A DNA stretch of 64,000 nucleotides from positions 71,584-135,583 of the forward strand of contig NZ_KI911474.1 of NCBI RefSeq assembly GCF_000514815.1, in the 5' to 3' direction. Source of the stretch: Salinispora fenicalii (GTDB taxonomy: Bacteria > Actinomycetota > Actinomycetes > Mycobacteriales > Micromonosporaceae). A model generated the notes under the pieces. The model did no database searches. It was not told the origin of the DNA and saw only the letters and a program-made list of their open reading frames with translations. The translations under genes were made by a program, and so were the position numbers. Shown piece by piece: positions 7,797 to 15,180 of this stretch (position 1 is its first letter; each line of letters starts with the position of its first letter).

Positions 7797-7848
7797 GTGC
7801 CGGCATGTGCCATTCCCAGCTCAGACGCACTGTCGCTCATGCCGGCAC
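7797..7848. repeat. 11-bp inverted repeat beside the left att site
   Basis: GTGCCGGCATG (7797-7807) and CATGCCGGCAC (7838-7848) are exact reverse complements, 30 nt apart, starting 14 bp inside the element. They might be recombinase or excisionase arm sites; no counterpart was seen at the right end. Confidence 0.5.
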
Positions 7849-7860
7849 ACCCCGTCAATC

Positions 7861-7903
7861 GCTGCTACTGCGGCCATCTGGTGCGGCCACATCCGGCGCG
7901 GGA
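7861..7903. repeat. 43-bp repeat, left copy
   Basis: Matches 11510-11552 with one mismatch. The right copy encodes the last codons of the integrase remnant, so this copy looks like a residue of a second integrase 3' end. Confidence 0.75.
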
Positions 7904-8249
7904 TGAACGCCTCGAAGATCGATGACGCATTCAAGGTATCCCTGCCACCGGGCGGCCCTCGCAACCTTGTGCATCTCTCGCACCGATCGACCCGCGTTCG
8001 CCTCCATGTCGCGGTCCATCACGTCGATGGCATTGCGGCAGCGTCGTAAGCAGTTCCACAATCGACAAGCAATGCTCGCGAGCGGGATTCGCGTCTTCTG
8101 TGGCTAATTAAATGTCCGACACACATAGCTGAGGCGAAATCGGCCAGCTCCAAATGCGGGTACGGCGCGACGCGCCCGAGGCGACCACACGGACAGGTGA
8201 CGGCGTGACGTGCAGGCGGGGAGTACCGTCGATGGCGGCAGGGCCGGGG
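7904..8249. other. Gene-free stretch inside the element
   Basis: No frame here has a start, ribosome site or recognisable protein. It holds only short extensions of the 43-bp repeat (GATCGATGA near 7916) and the region downstream of the XRE-TPR gene. I read it as decayed element DNA. Confidence 0.5.
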
Positions 8250-9329
8250 TTACCGCCGCGAGGCGGCCTGCTCCACTTCGCGCAGCATGAGTGCCAGGCT
8301 CTGCGACTGTCGGTCAGCCGGTAGTTCATCCATTGCCCGCCGGGCGTAGGCGACCCCACCCGCGCTGTCACCGGCTTTAACCATCGTGAGTCCACGATGC
8401 AGCTCAATATGAGTAGCGAAACGCGGTAGATCAACAGGTCGCGTACGGTCGGCCTCATTCTGGGCCTCGGACCCGGGGCCGGGCATCCCGAGGCGGGCAT
8501 ACAACATGCTCCGGAACGTGGCCATCCGCCACGGCGGAACGGCGGTATCAGACACCTCGCCATCCGGCGATGCCACCTGGTCGAACACCCGCCGAGCGTC
8601 GGTATCGAGCGCAACAGCGCCGCTCCGATCCCCGCGTCCGGCTGCAACATGCGCCTGGGCCATCAGCGCCTGGACGCGCCCGAGTGACGGCCGGTCCGAC
8701 AGCGCGACAGCCTGATCGGCGTACCGCCGCGCCGTGGTCAGCGCCGCCCCCTCATAGGCCAACGCGATCGCGGCCCGGCCCCGGACCCACACCCGCACGG
8801 CGAGATCGTCGGAGCGGTCGGCCGCCACGCCGGCTAGGTCATACCAGCGGATGGCCTCGGTGGGATTGGGAGTGGTCTTGCCGTAGGTCACCAACGCCCT
8901 GGCGGCGTGCGACCACATGACCGGCGTATCCAAGTGCTGCTGCAGGATCACAAGGTCGTTCGCGAGGCGGGACTGAAGCGCCACGGCTCCCACCGCCATG
9001 TAGTCCCGACCGTACTGGTCGACCCGCTCCCGCCAGTCCTCCTCAGCAGTCCGGCCGCGTAGCGCAGCGCTGAAACCGGCCCGGATCAACTCACCAGCCA
9101 CAACCGGGCCGACGACTCCGGCCGCCAGGCCGAACATCTGTCGACGCCTCATCCCACCCTCCCCGAGGAGCCGCGCGTAGGCGAGCACGATGTCGGGCGT
9201 TGCTGTCCTCCGCCCAGCCTCAACATTGCTCAGATGCGACACCGAATACGACGTACGAGCGGCCATTGAGGCCAACGTAACCCCGACCTCGGTACGAGTC
9301 TGCCGGAGTTGGGCGCCGAGATCATCCAC
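8250..9329 (-). CDS. XRE regulator with TPR-like helical domain
   Basis: 359 residues. Residues ~4-56 form an HTH_3 domain (GAQLRQTRTEVGVTLASMA, YSVSHLSNVEAGRRTATPDI). A short hydrophobic stretch (FGLAAGVVGPVVAGELI, ~66-82) follows, then helical repeats with alternating Ala/Arg residues to the end, typical of the actinomycete HTH-TPR family. Such proteins often respond to peptides or act in secondary metabolism or mobile-element control. Here it lies inside the tRNA-Phe element, divergent from the gene at 9529, and may be the element's own regulator. Confidence 0.8.
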   Translation of the reverse strand: MDDLGAQLRQTRTEVGVTLASMAARTSYSVSHLSNVEAGRRTATPDIVLAYARLLGEGGMRRRQMFGLAAGVVGPVVAGELIRAGFSAALRGRTAEEDWRERVDQYGRDYMAVGAVALQSRLANDLVILQQHLDTPVMWSHAARALVTYGKTTPNPTEAIRWYDLAGVAADRSDDLAVRVWVRGRAAIALAYEGAALTTARRYADQAVALSDRPSLGRVQALMAQAHVAAGRGDRSGAVALDTDARRVFDQVASPDGEVSDTAVPPWRMATFRSMLYARLGMPGPGSEAQNEADRTRPVDLPRFATHIELHRGLTMVKAGDSAGGVAYARRAMDELPADRQSQSLALMLREVEQAASRR

Positions 9330-9528
9330 ACGTCCCCCTGCTGAAAAGCCCTGAAAACATCGACCTCCTTCCGAGCGTAGTCCCGTAGTCGCACGCTGAA
9401 ATCACACGACGCGGCCGGATGGATATCCGAGGCGCAAGGGTGAGGGAGTACGCGCATGTTCCGGCTGTTCCGCCAACGCCGCCACCGTTCCGCTCGGACT
9501 CGTCGCGCTCCGCCGCGACGAGCACGGG

Positions 9529-9987
9529 GTGACGGCTTCCGGCCGCTTCCTGTCCCGGGCGGCCTTCATGCTCTCGCGGGCCGACCCCGCGGCGGCGATG
9601 ATCCCCGACGCCGCGTTCGACCCCGCAATCGTGGGCCTCGGACACCCAGCAGACACACCACCGGACTTGCGGGACGACAACTTCACGGCCTGGCTACACC
9701 TGCACAGCCCGGAAATCGTGCAGGTCACCCTCCCCGGCCCGGACGACTCACCCAGCCAAGCGGAACACATCTTCGCCAATCGCGCGGGCTCCTGGGCGAG
9801 AGTCGGCAACGGGCGGATAACGCAGGTAGGGCCGATCTGGCGAGACGTACACGACGCACACACACGCTGGGCGCACGCCGGTCGTCCCGAGGTGGAACAG
9901 ATCGGACTGACCGTCCGCGACGACGGTCACCACACGCTATGGGTGGACAACCCGTCCAGCACACAGCGATGGAATCTCACCCCATGA
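9529..9987 (+). CDS. Unknown element protein, 5' end possibly frameshifted
   Basis: 152 residues from GTG 9529. It contains HLHSPEIVQVTLPGPDD, FANRAGSWARVGNGRITQVG and a C-terminal DDGHHTLWVDNPSS; I recognise no domain. The same frame stays open upstream and reads sensibly (TVPLGLVALRRDEHG), but has no obvious start. A good-looking ATG at 9456 (MFRLFRQRR) is one frame away, so a frameshift near the 5' end is possible. It is followed by a strong terminator. Confidence 0.55.
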   Translation: MTASGRFLSRAAFMLSRADPAAAMIPDAAFDPAIVGLGHPADTPPDLRDDNFTAWLHLHSPEIVQVTLPGPDDSPSQAEHIFANRAGSWARVGNGRITQVGPIWRDVHDAHTRWAHAGRPEVEQIGLTVRDDGHHTLWVDNPSSTQRWNLTP

Positions 9988-10069
9988 CCAGCCTCGACCC
10001 ATCAGATGGGCACTGCGGCGTGCACCCGGCACGGGGCGATCATTGATCCGACATTGAAACCGTCTTCTG

Positions 10070-10123
10070 GACGCAAACAGCGCCCCGCCCAGCCGTGAGG
10101 CCAGGCGGGGCGTTTGCGTTGTT
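10070..10123 (+). terminator. Long hairpin terminator
   Basis: CGCCCCGCC (10081-10089) pairs with GGCGGGGCG (10104-10112), followed by TTTGCGTTGTTGG. Flanking ACGCAAAC and GTTTGCGT extend the stem past a small bulge. It ends the gene at 9529. Confidence 0.8.
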
Positions 10124-10196
10124 GGTCGGTGCCGCAGGGGGTGTCGCCGGCGGTACCGCAATGACGATTCTGTGGGCTGGTGGTGCGCGGTCGGCG

Positions 10197-10799
10197 TCAT
10201 GCCGTGTGTCGGTGTCTGCCTGGTAGTAGACCGGTGGTTCGCGCTAGTACCGCGTCAACGGCGGCGTCGAGGGAGTGCGGCGGCGTTCGCACGCGTAGCC
10301 GTTCGAAAATCCTGGTAGGGGAAGCGGTATCGAAGTCGGATAGATCTCCACAGTCGTTGATGGGTCCGCCGCCGCACTCGGCTAGGGCAAGCGTGGCAGC
10401 GATGGCCATCACCTTTGACTCGGGGGATCGGCCGGCTAATACCCAGGCAAGACGACCCGTTTCAGGATCCTCCGAAAATGGCAGGAAGTCGTCGACCGTT
10501 ACAATCGCCGATGCTTGCCAGTCAGGAATTTCGAAGATCGCCTCGGCGACGACGGTGTGGCTTTGTTCGGGTGGAGGCGGCTCGGTAGGGTAGGGATCGA
10601 TGCGCTTGTTCAGAAGTAATGGTGGGATTGGGTCGCTCTGTTCTTCGCCACGGTATCGGGCTGGGGTAGCCTGCCGCGCTTCCACCTTCCCTGGTAATTC
10701 CTGCCAGCCCAACAGGCCGGTCAACCGGGTACCCGTCAGGTTGACTGCGTCTTGCAGAGTGAACGCCTTCGCCACCTTGCTGTGCCACTCGATCGCCAT
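10197..10799 (-). CDS. Unknown element protein
   Basis: 200 residues from the ATG at 10799 (10817 is an alternative). The N-terminus MAIEWHSKVAKAFTLQDAVN is followed by a Pro-rich middle (PPLLLNKRIDPYPTEPPPPE) and an acidic segment (VTVDDFLPFSEDPETGRLAW). No membrane segments and no known family. Its GC content and codon use are somewhat less extreme than the chromosome around it, fitting acquired DNA. Confidence 0.5.
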   Translation of the reverse strand: MAIEWHSKVAKAFTLQDAVNLTGTRLTGLLGWQELPGKVEARQATPARYRGEEQSDPIPPLLLNKRIDPYPTEPPPPEQSHTVVAEAIFEIPDWQASAIVTVDDFLPFSEDPETGRLAWVLAGRSPESKVMAIAATLALAECGGGPINDCGDLSDFDTASPTRIFERLRVRTPPHSLDAAVDAVLARTTGLLPGRHRHTA

Positions 10800-11024
10800 G
10801 TCGCAGATCGTAGCCATGACGATTCACATGCCAGCCGTCCCGCTCTGCCGCTGCTGCCGGCGCCAAGCACGACCCTACCGCCCCGACACCTCGTACTTCG
10901 ACGTATGTGCTCCAGTGCCACCGAGTCCTGTCCCGCGCGTTGAAGGTCGCTCATCGGCGCGGAAGGGCGAGTCGGAACGTTTGCACGCTCATTGACGCAC
11001 CAGACGGCACCGCAAAACGTGTGA

Positions 11025-11552
11025 AGCCCCTGGATAAAACACGACCGTAAGGTCATTCAGACGATCGCCAATGACCGCTTGGAGGCGCGGTGGCTTGTCG
11101 GGCTGATGCTTGGCCTCCGTCAAGGCGAGGCGATCGGCCTACACTGGTCGGCTGTGCATCTTGACGGACCGGCCCCGTATCTTGAGGTCGAAATTCAGGC
11201 GCAGCGTCGCCCATGGCAGCACGGGTGCAAAGACCCGGTGTCATGCGCAGCCCAGCGTTGCCGAACAAAGCCGTGCCCCACGCGGTGGGCACACGGATGT
11301 ACCGATGAGAACGTGTGCAAGGGGCGCCCGCACTACTGCCCGCAACGAAGGGCGTTGGCAGGCTGCTCCCGCCATGTTCATCCGTGTCCACCGCTGGGAC
11401 ACGCGCGGATCACCACCACGCAGCAGTATGTGGACCCGTCCGAGGAGATGAAGCGGCAAGCCGTCACGAGGTTGGGGGAGATGCTGGCGTCGGGCCAAGT
11501 GGAGTTGTCGCTACTGCGGCCATCTGGTGCGGCCACATCCGACGCGGGATGA
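11025..11552 (+). pseudogene. int: Tyrosine integrase remnant
   Basis: A frame of ~175 codons retains the catalytic-domain start (DRLEARWLVGLMLGLRQGEA, with the first catalytic Arg), the Cys-rich insert of actinomycete element integrases (QRRPWQHGCKDPVSC), and the C-terminus with the nucleophile Tyr (LGHARITTTQQYVDPSEEM). The N-terminal core-binding domain is gone: an in-frame stop lies at 11022. The segment with the HxxR box is deleted between the insert and LGHARI. The protein is therefore inactive. Position directly beside the tRNA-Phe repeat fits its former role in site-specific integration. Confidence 0.85.
11510..11552. repeat. 43-bp repeat, right copy
   Basis: One mismatch against 7861-7903. 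It encodes the integrase C-terminal tail and stop, 14 nt before the att repeat. Confidence 0.75.
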
Positions 11553-11566
11553 TCGATGATCAAGAA

Positions 11567-11672
11567 AAACACAAGATCCCCACCGACGTTTCCGCTGGTG
11601 GGGACCTGAATAGCCCGGCGAAAGGCTATGTGGCCAGGGGCGGGGTCGAACCGCCGACCTTCCGATTTTCAG
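11567..11672. repeat. Right attachment-site repeat (inside tRNA-Phe)
   Basis: The 106-bp partner of 7677-7782. Positions 11631-11672 are the 3' part of the intact tRNA-Phe gene; the remainder is its downstream terminator region. Integration here regenerates the tRNA. Confidence 0.9.
11577..11604 (-). terminator. Terminator of tRNA-Phe
   Basis: TCCCCACC (11577-11584) pairs with GGTGGGGA (11597-11604). On the minus strand it is followed by ATCTTGTGTTTTTC, a T-rich tail. A smaller TAGCC/GGCTA hairpin lies between it and the tRNA. Confidence 0.7.
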
Positions 11673-11704
11673 TCGGACGCTCGTACCAACTGAGCTACCT
11701 GGCC
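11631..11704 (-). tRNA. tRNA-Phe (GAA)
   Basis: A 74-nt cloverleaf: acceptor GGCCAGG/CCTGGCC, D-arm GCTC..GAGC, anticodon stem TCCGA/TCGGA with loop CTGAAAA (anticodon GAA), T-arm GGCGG TTCGACC CCGCC, discriminator A, no encoded CCA. It is the integration target of the adjacent element. Confidence 0.95.
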
Positions 11705-11768
11705 GTGCTTCGGGTCATGGTACCTGCCCGCCGAGGTCGCCGACGGGCAGGGTCACCTGCCCGATATG

Positions 11769-11800
11769 TCGAAGGCCGCGCGTGCTGGCGCGGCCTTCGA
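11769..11800 (-). terminator. 13-bp hairpin terminator after tRNA-Asp
   Basis: The arms at 11769-11781 and 11788-11800 are perfectly complementary with a 6-nt loop, just downstream of tRNA-Asp on the minus strand. Confidence 0.8.
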
Positions 11801-11806
11801 ACTTTG

Positions 11807-11880
11807 CGGTCCTGACGGGACTTGAACCCGCGACCTCCGCCTTGACAGGGCGGCGAGCACTCCAACTGCTCCACAGGACC
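11807..11880 (-). tRNA. tRNA-Asp (GTC)
   Basis: Acceptor GGTCCTG/CAGGACC, anticodon stem CCGCC/GGCGG with loop CTGTCAA (anticodon GTC), T-loop TTCAAGT, discriminator G. It lies between tRNA-Phe and tRNA-Glu. Confidence 0.95.
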
Positions 11881-11906
11881 TTGCTCATCCGACCGAGGTC
11901 GGACCG

Positions 11907-11979
11907 TGCCCCCAACGGGATTCGAACCCGTGCTACCGCCTTGAAAGGGCGGCGTCCTGGGCCGCTAGACGATGAGGGC
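11907..11979 (-). tRNA. tRNA-Glu (TTC)
   Basis: Acceptor GCCCTCA/TGGGGGC, anticodon stem CCGCC/GGCGG with loop CTTTCAA (anticodon TTC), T-loop TTCGAAT, discriminator A. Confidence 0.95.
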
Positions 11980-12142
11980 GGCCCCGCCATCATTGCACAC
12001 TCACAAGTTCTGACGGTCTTGCTCCCATCCGGCCCCGCCGGAGGCTTGGAAAGCATACGTGATGGCGCGTCGCTCAGCCAAACCGACCCCGAATGTTCCC
12101 CGCAGGACCCCAAAACCGCAGGTGAAGCCTCGCGGGCAGCCC

Positions 12143-13087
12143 CTACCCCGCGGCCGACTGGTCCAGCGAGTCGCGTACGGCTGCCGCGAGTGAAAGCGCC
12201 TCGGCGAGGTTGACCGGACGCACCACCCCGGCGGGAAGGCTGTCTGCCCGCCAGCCCGGTCCGGCCGCGAACACCAGCAGCGGCCGATTCGGGCCCGCGA
12301 GCAGGGCGGTGAGCTGTGTGGGATCGGCGGTGCTCCGAGTCTGTGACCACAGCACGACCGCAGCCGGCCCGGTACGGTTGACCGCCTCCAGCAGCGCCCG
12401 CACCGGCACTCGCGCGCCGAGTAGCCGGTGGGCGATGCCCGCTTCGGCCAGCGCCGCGCCGAACGCCTCCAGCGGCAGGCTGTGCTGCTCCTCGTCGGCG
12501 CAGGAGAGCAGGATGCGGGGCGGCCCATGGGGCGCGTGAGCGCGGACCACCGCGGCGAACGCCTCCGAGACACAGCGGGACACCAGGTGCTCGACCTCGA
12601 TCAGCGCCGCGGTGGCGGCGTGCCGTTCACCGATCCCGGCGAGCACTGGTCGCAGCAGTGTGTCCCAGGTGACCACCACGCCGTCGGTACTGATGGCGTG
12701 GTCGATCACCTCGTTGATGGCGTTCGAGTCAAGTCGCATGGCCGCCCGGGCCAGGCCCCGAGCGGCCGGGCCGGAGCGGCCCACCGGGATTGTCGCCCCG
12801 CCGCCGTCGCGCGTCCCCCGTCTCTCGGTCCGGGGACCGGGCCCGGGGAGCGCGGCGTTGGGAGCCTGAACGGCCCAACGGGCGGCTTCGGCCGGTGCGA
12901 CGCCGTTGGCGGTGAGCCGCCGCATGGTCTCCAGGCGGATCAGGTCGGCCGGGGTGTAGCGGCGGTGGTGCCCGGGGACATGCTCGCTGGGCCCGAGCCC
13001 GTAACGCTGGTGCCAGGTACGCAGGGTCGTCACCGCGACCCCCAGCCGACGGGCGACGGCACCCGCGCTCAGTGCCTCATCCGTCAC
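12143..13087 (-). CDS. MerR-type regulator with B12-binding-like domain (CarH/LitR family)
   Basis: 314 residues from GTG 13087, overlapping the idi stop by 11 bp, so it is probably translationally coupled. Residues ~6-73 are a MerR winged helix (GAVARRLGVAVTTLRTWHQR, GHHRRYTPADLIRLETM). A helical segment (~115-185) precedes a cobalamin-binding-like fold whose DEEQHSLPLEAF places His202 at the axial-ligand position. Glu166-His167 match the conserved EH pair, but where CarH has the adenosyl-capping Trp I read His156. CarH/LitR proteins repress carotenoid genes in the dark and release on light. Its place in the crt cluster supports that role; light sensing itself is inference. Confidence 0.8.
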   Translation of the reverse strand: MTDEALSAGAVARRLGVAVTTLRTWHQRYGLGPSEHVPGHHRRYTPADLIRLETMRRLTANGVAPAEAARWAVQAPNAALPGPGPRTERRGTRDGGGATIPVGRSGPAARGLARAAMRLDSNAINEVIDHAISTDGVVVTWDTLLRPVLAGIGERHAATAALIEVEHLVSRCVSEAFAAVVRAHAPHGPPRILLSCADEEQHSLPLEAFGAALAEAGIAHRLLGARVPVRALLEAVNRTGPAAVVLWSQTRSTADPTQLTALLAGPNRPLLVFAAGPGWRADSLPAGVVRPVNLAEALSLAAAVRDSLDQSAAG

Positions 13088-13676
13088 CTGGCCGCTCCGG
13101 AGCTTCCTCGGCCGCCAGCGTGGGCTGACGCAGGGTGGGCTCGCCCGGGTGCAACAGCCGGTTGAGCACCCCACCCAGCCACGGGGCGTACGCGTGTGGG
13201 TCGGCGTCCAGTTCCGCTGCCAGCTCGGCCGGGGGCACCCAGCGCAGCTCGGCGACCTCCTCCGGATCCGGGCGCAGCGGGGCGCGGTCCGGCAGGTCGC
13301 CCCGGAGAACGTGGTCGTATTCGAACTCGACCTTGCCGGTGGCCGGGTCCTCGGCCCGGTAGACGTAGACGCCGACCTCGGTCAGCTCGACCGGGGCGGC
13401 ACCCAGCTCCTCGCCGAGCCGACGGTTGGCGGCGATCGTCAGCGGCTCCCCGGGCAACGGGTGGCCGCAGCAGGTGTTGGCCCAGCGCAGCGGGAAGCGG
13501 GTCTTCACCGCGGCCCGGCGCTGGAGCAGGACCCGCCCGACGGGGTCGACGAGCAGCACCGAGAAGGCACGGTGCAGCCACCCCGGCGGTTGGTGCGCGG
13601 CGAGCACCGTGGCCTGCCCGGTCGCCGTACCGGCCTCGTCCACCAGCTCGACCAGGTGGGCTTCCCGGCCGGTCAT
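13077..13676 (-). CDS. idi: Isopentenyl-diphosphate delta-isomerase, type 1
   Basis: 199 residues, cytoplasmic, Nudix fold. It interconverts IPP and DMAPP, feeding CrtE. The active Cys is in NTCCGHPLPGE, and the catalytic Glu is in EFEYDHVL. Metal-binding His residues are expected in the HRAFSVLL and CGHP segments. Length is normal for bacterial Idi-1. Start ATG 13676 overlaps the crtI stop (ATGA), and its end overlaps the MerR start, so the genes from crtE to merR form one leftward operon. Confidence 0.95.
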   Translation of the reverse strand: MTGREAHLVELVDEAGTATGQATVLAAHQPPGWLHRAFSVLLVDPVGRVLLQRRAAVKTRFPLRWANTCCGHPLPGEPLTIAANRRLGEELGAAPVELTEVGVYVYRAEDPATGKVEFEYDHVLRGDLPDRAPLRPDPEEVAELRWVPPAELAAELDADPHAYAPWLGGVLNRLLHPGEPTLRQPTLAAEEAPERPGDG

Positions 13677-15151
13677 GAAGGGGCTCCCGTCACCCGCGCG
13701 GCGGCGAGCTTGCCGGAGATCAGCACCATCGGCACTCCTACTCCGGGCTGGGTACCGGAGCCGACGAAGACCACGTTCGCGAATCCGCGGTGCAGGGTGG
13801 GCGGGCGGAACGGCCCGGTCTGGCGGAGGCTATGTGCGGAGGCGAACGGCGTACCGGCGGCCATGCCCTGCTCCACCCACTCGGCGGGCGTGATCGTCCG
13901 CAGCACCTCGATGCCGTCTCCGAAGCCCACGTAGCCGCGCTCCTCCAGCGTTCGCACCAGCCGGTCGGCGTAGCGGTCGGCCAGGCCGCCCCGCCAGTCG
14001 AACGGGGCCCGGTCGAGGTTCGGCACCGGCGCCAGCACGTAGTAGGCGTGCCGGTCGGCGGGAGCTACCGACGGGTCGGTCCGGCTCGGGTTGGTGACCA
14101 GCAGCGACGGGTCGCTCATCAGCTCGCCCCGGCGGATGACCTCGTCGAAGGTTCCCCGCCAGGCCCGCCCGAAGTGGATGTTGTGATGAGCGATCTTCGC
14201 ATAGCTCTGCGTCGACCCGACATGCAGGACCACGCAGGAGGGGGAGTAGGTCAGCCGGCGGTGCCGGGTCTGAAGCAGCTCTCGGTGCGCCACCGGCAGG
14301 TCCGGGTTGAGCACCACCACGTCGGCGGGGACGAACTCCCCGCTGGCGGTCCGGACGCCGGTCGCCCGGTCGGCCGCGGTCTCCACCTGGGTCACGGTGG
14401 TGTCGTACCGGAACTGCACCCCGTGTTTCTCGGCGGCTCCGGCCATGGCCCGCGAGACGGCGTGGATGCCGCCGCGCGGGAAGTGCACCCCGGCGACGGA
14501 GTCGAGGTACGCGATGACCGCGTAGATGGCGAGCGCGTCGTGCGGCGCGAGCCCGGCGTACATCGCCTGGAAGGAGAAGACGCGCTGGGTACGCGGGTCC
14601 CGGAAGAACTGGTTGATCTTCGTTTGGAGTCGTCGGAAGGCACCACCGGCGAGTAGCTTCAGCAGGTTCCCGGTGAGCAGGTCGGCGGGCGCGTCCAGGT
14701 TGCGTTCGATGAAGTCGGCCCGTTCCAGGCGCCACAGCTCCCGGGCATAGTCGACGAAACGCAGGTAGCCGTCGGCCTCCCGCGGGCCGCAGACCGTCGC
14801 GATCTCGGCGGCCATCCGGGACGTGTCGGTGATGACATCCAGCGTGGAGCCGTCCGGATAGTACGCGCGGTAGGCGGGGTCGAGGGGGCTCAGTTCGAGC
14901 CAGTCGTCGAGCTCCTCGCCGACTGCGTGCAACGCCTCGGCGATCAGCTCCGGCATGGTCAGCACCGTGGGGCCGGTGTCGAACTCGTACCCGTCAACGC
15001 TGAGTCGGCCGGCCCGACCACCCGGCACCGACTCGCGTTCCAGCACCGTCACCTGACGACCGCTGCCCGCCAGGTGCAGCGCGCAGGCCAGCCCGCCGAG
15101 CCCGGCACCGACGATCACGACCCGGTCCGTACGCCCGCGCACAGTGCGCAT
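13673..15151 (-). CDS. crtI: Phytoene desaturase
   Basis: 492 residues. The N-terminal FAD-binding motif VVIVGAGLGGLACALHLAGS is followed by LERESVPGGRAGRL. The C-terminal carotenoid-desaturase signature is present (GMAAGTPFASAHSLRQTGPF, then FVGSGTQPGVGVPMVLISG). It converts phytoene to lycopene or a related desaturated C40, at the membrane. A GAGGAGG ribosome site supports the ATG at 15151; an in-frame ATG at 15184 is the alternative. The stop overlaps the idi start. Confidence 0.95.
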   Translation of the reverse strand: MRTVRGRTDRVVIVGAGLGGLACALHLAGSGRQVTVLERESVPGGRAGRLSVDGYEFDTGPTVLTMPELIAEALHAVGEELDDWLELSPLDPAYRAYYPDGSTLDVITDTSRMAAEIATVCGPREADGYLRFVDYARELWRLERADFIERNLDAPADLLTGNLLKLLAGGAFRRLQTKINQFFRDPRTQRVFSFQAMYAGLAPHDALAIYAVIAYLDSVAGVHFPRGGIHAVSRAMAGAAEKHGVQFRYDTTVTQVETAADRATGVRTASGEFVPADVVVLNPDLPVAHRELLQTRHRRLTYSPSCVVLHVGSTQSYAKIAHHNIHFGRAWRGTFDEVIRRGELMSDPSLLVTNPSRTDPSVAPADRHAYYVLAPVPNLDRAPFDWRGGLADRYADRLVRTLEERGYVGFGDGIEVLRTITPAEWVEQGMAAGTPFASAHSLRQTGPFRPPTLHRGFANVVFVGSGTQPGVGVPMVLISGKLAAARVTGAPS

Positions 15152-15180
15152 CTGGCCACCTCCTCGAGTAAACGCGCCCA

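Larger units (their letters stand above)
7677..11672. mobile_element. Degenerate tRNA-Phe integrative element (~4 kb)
   Basis: Bounded by 106-bp direct repeats (7677-7782 and 11567-11672, two mismatches) that contain the 3' 42 nt of tRNA-Phe plus its terminator. The intact tRNA lies at the right end, and the left copy is a tRNA fragment. A broken tyrosine integrase sits against the tRNA-side repeat, as in actinomycete integrative elements. Between them are an XRE-TPR regulator and two unknown genes; no replication or transfer genes are visible. It appears to be a remnant that can no longer move by itself. Confidence 0.8.

Noticed and set aside
10816..10995. Short Cys-rich frame upstream of the integrase remnant
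   Set aside because: No ribosome site or recognisable family; it overlaps the start region of the divergent gene at 10197-10799.
11782..12213. Plus-strand frame across the tRNA genes
   Set aside because: It runs through tRNA-Asp and tRNA-Glu in antisense, a typical artefact of tRNA regions.
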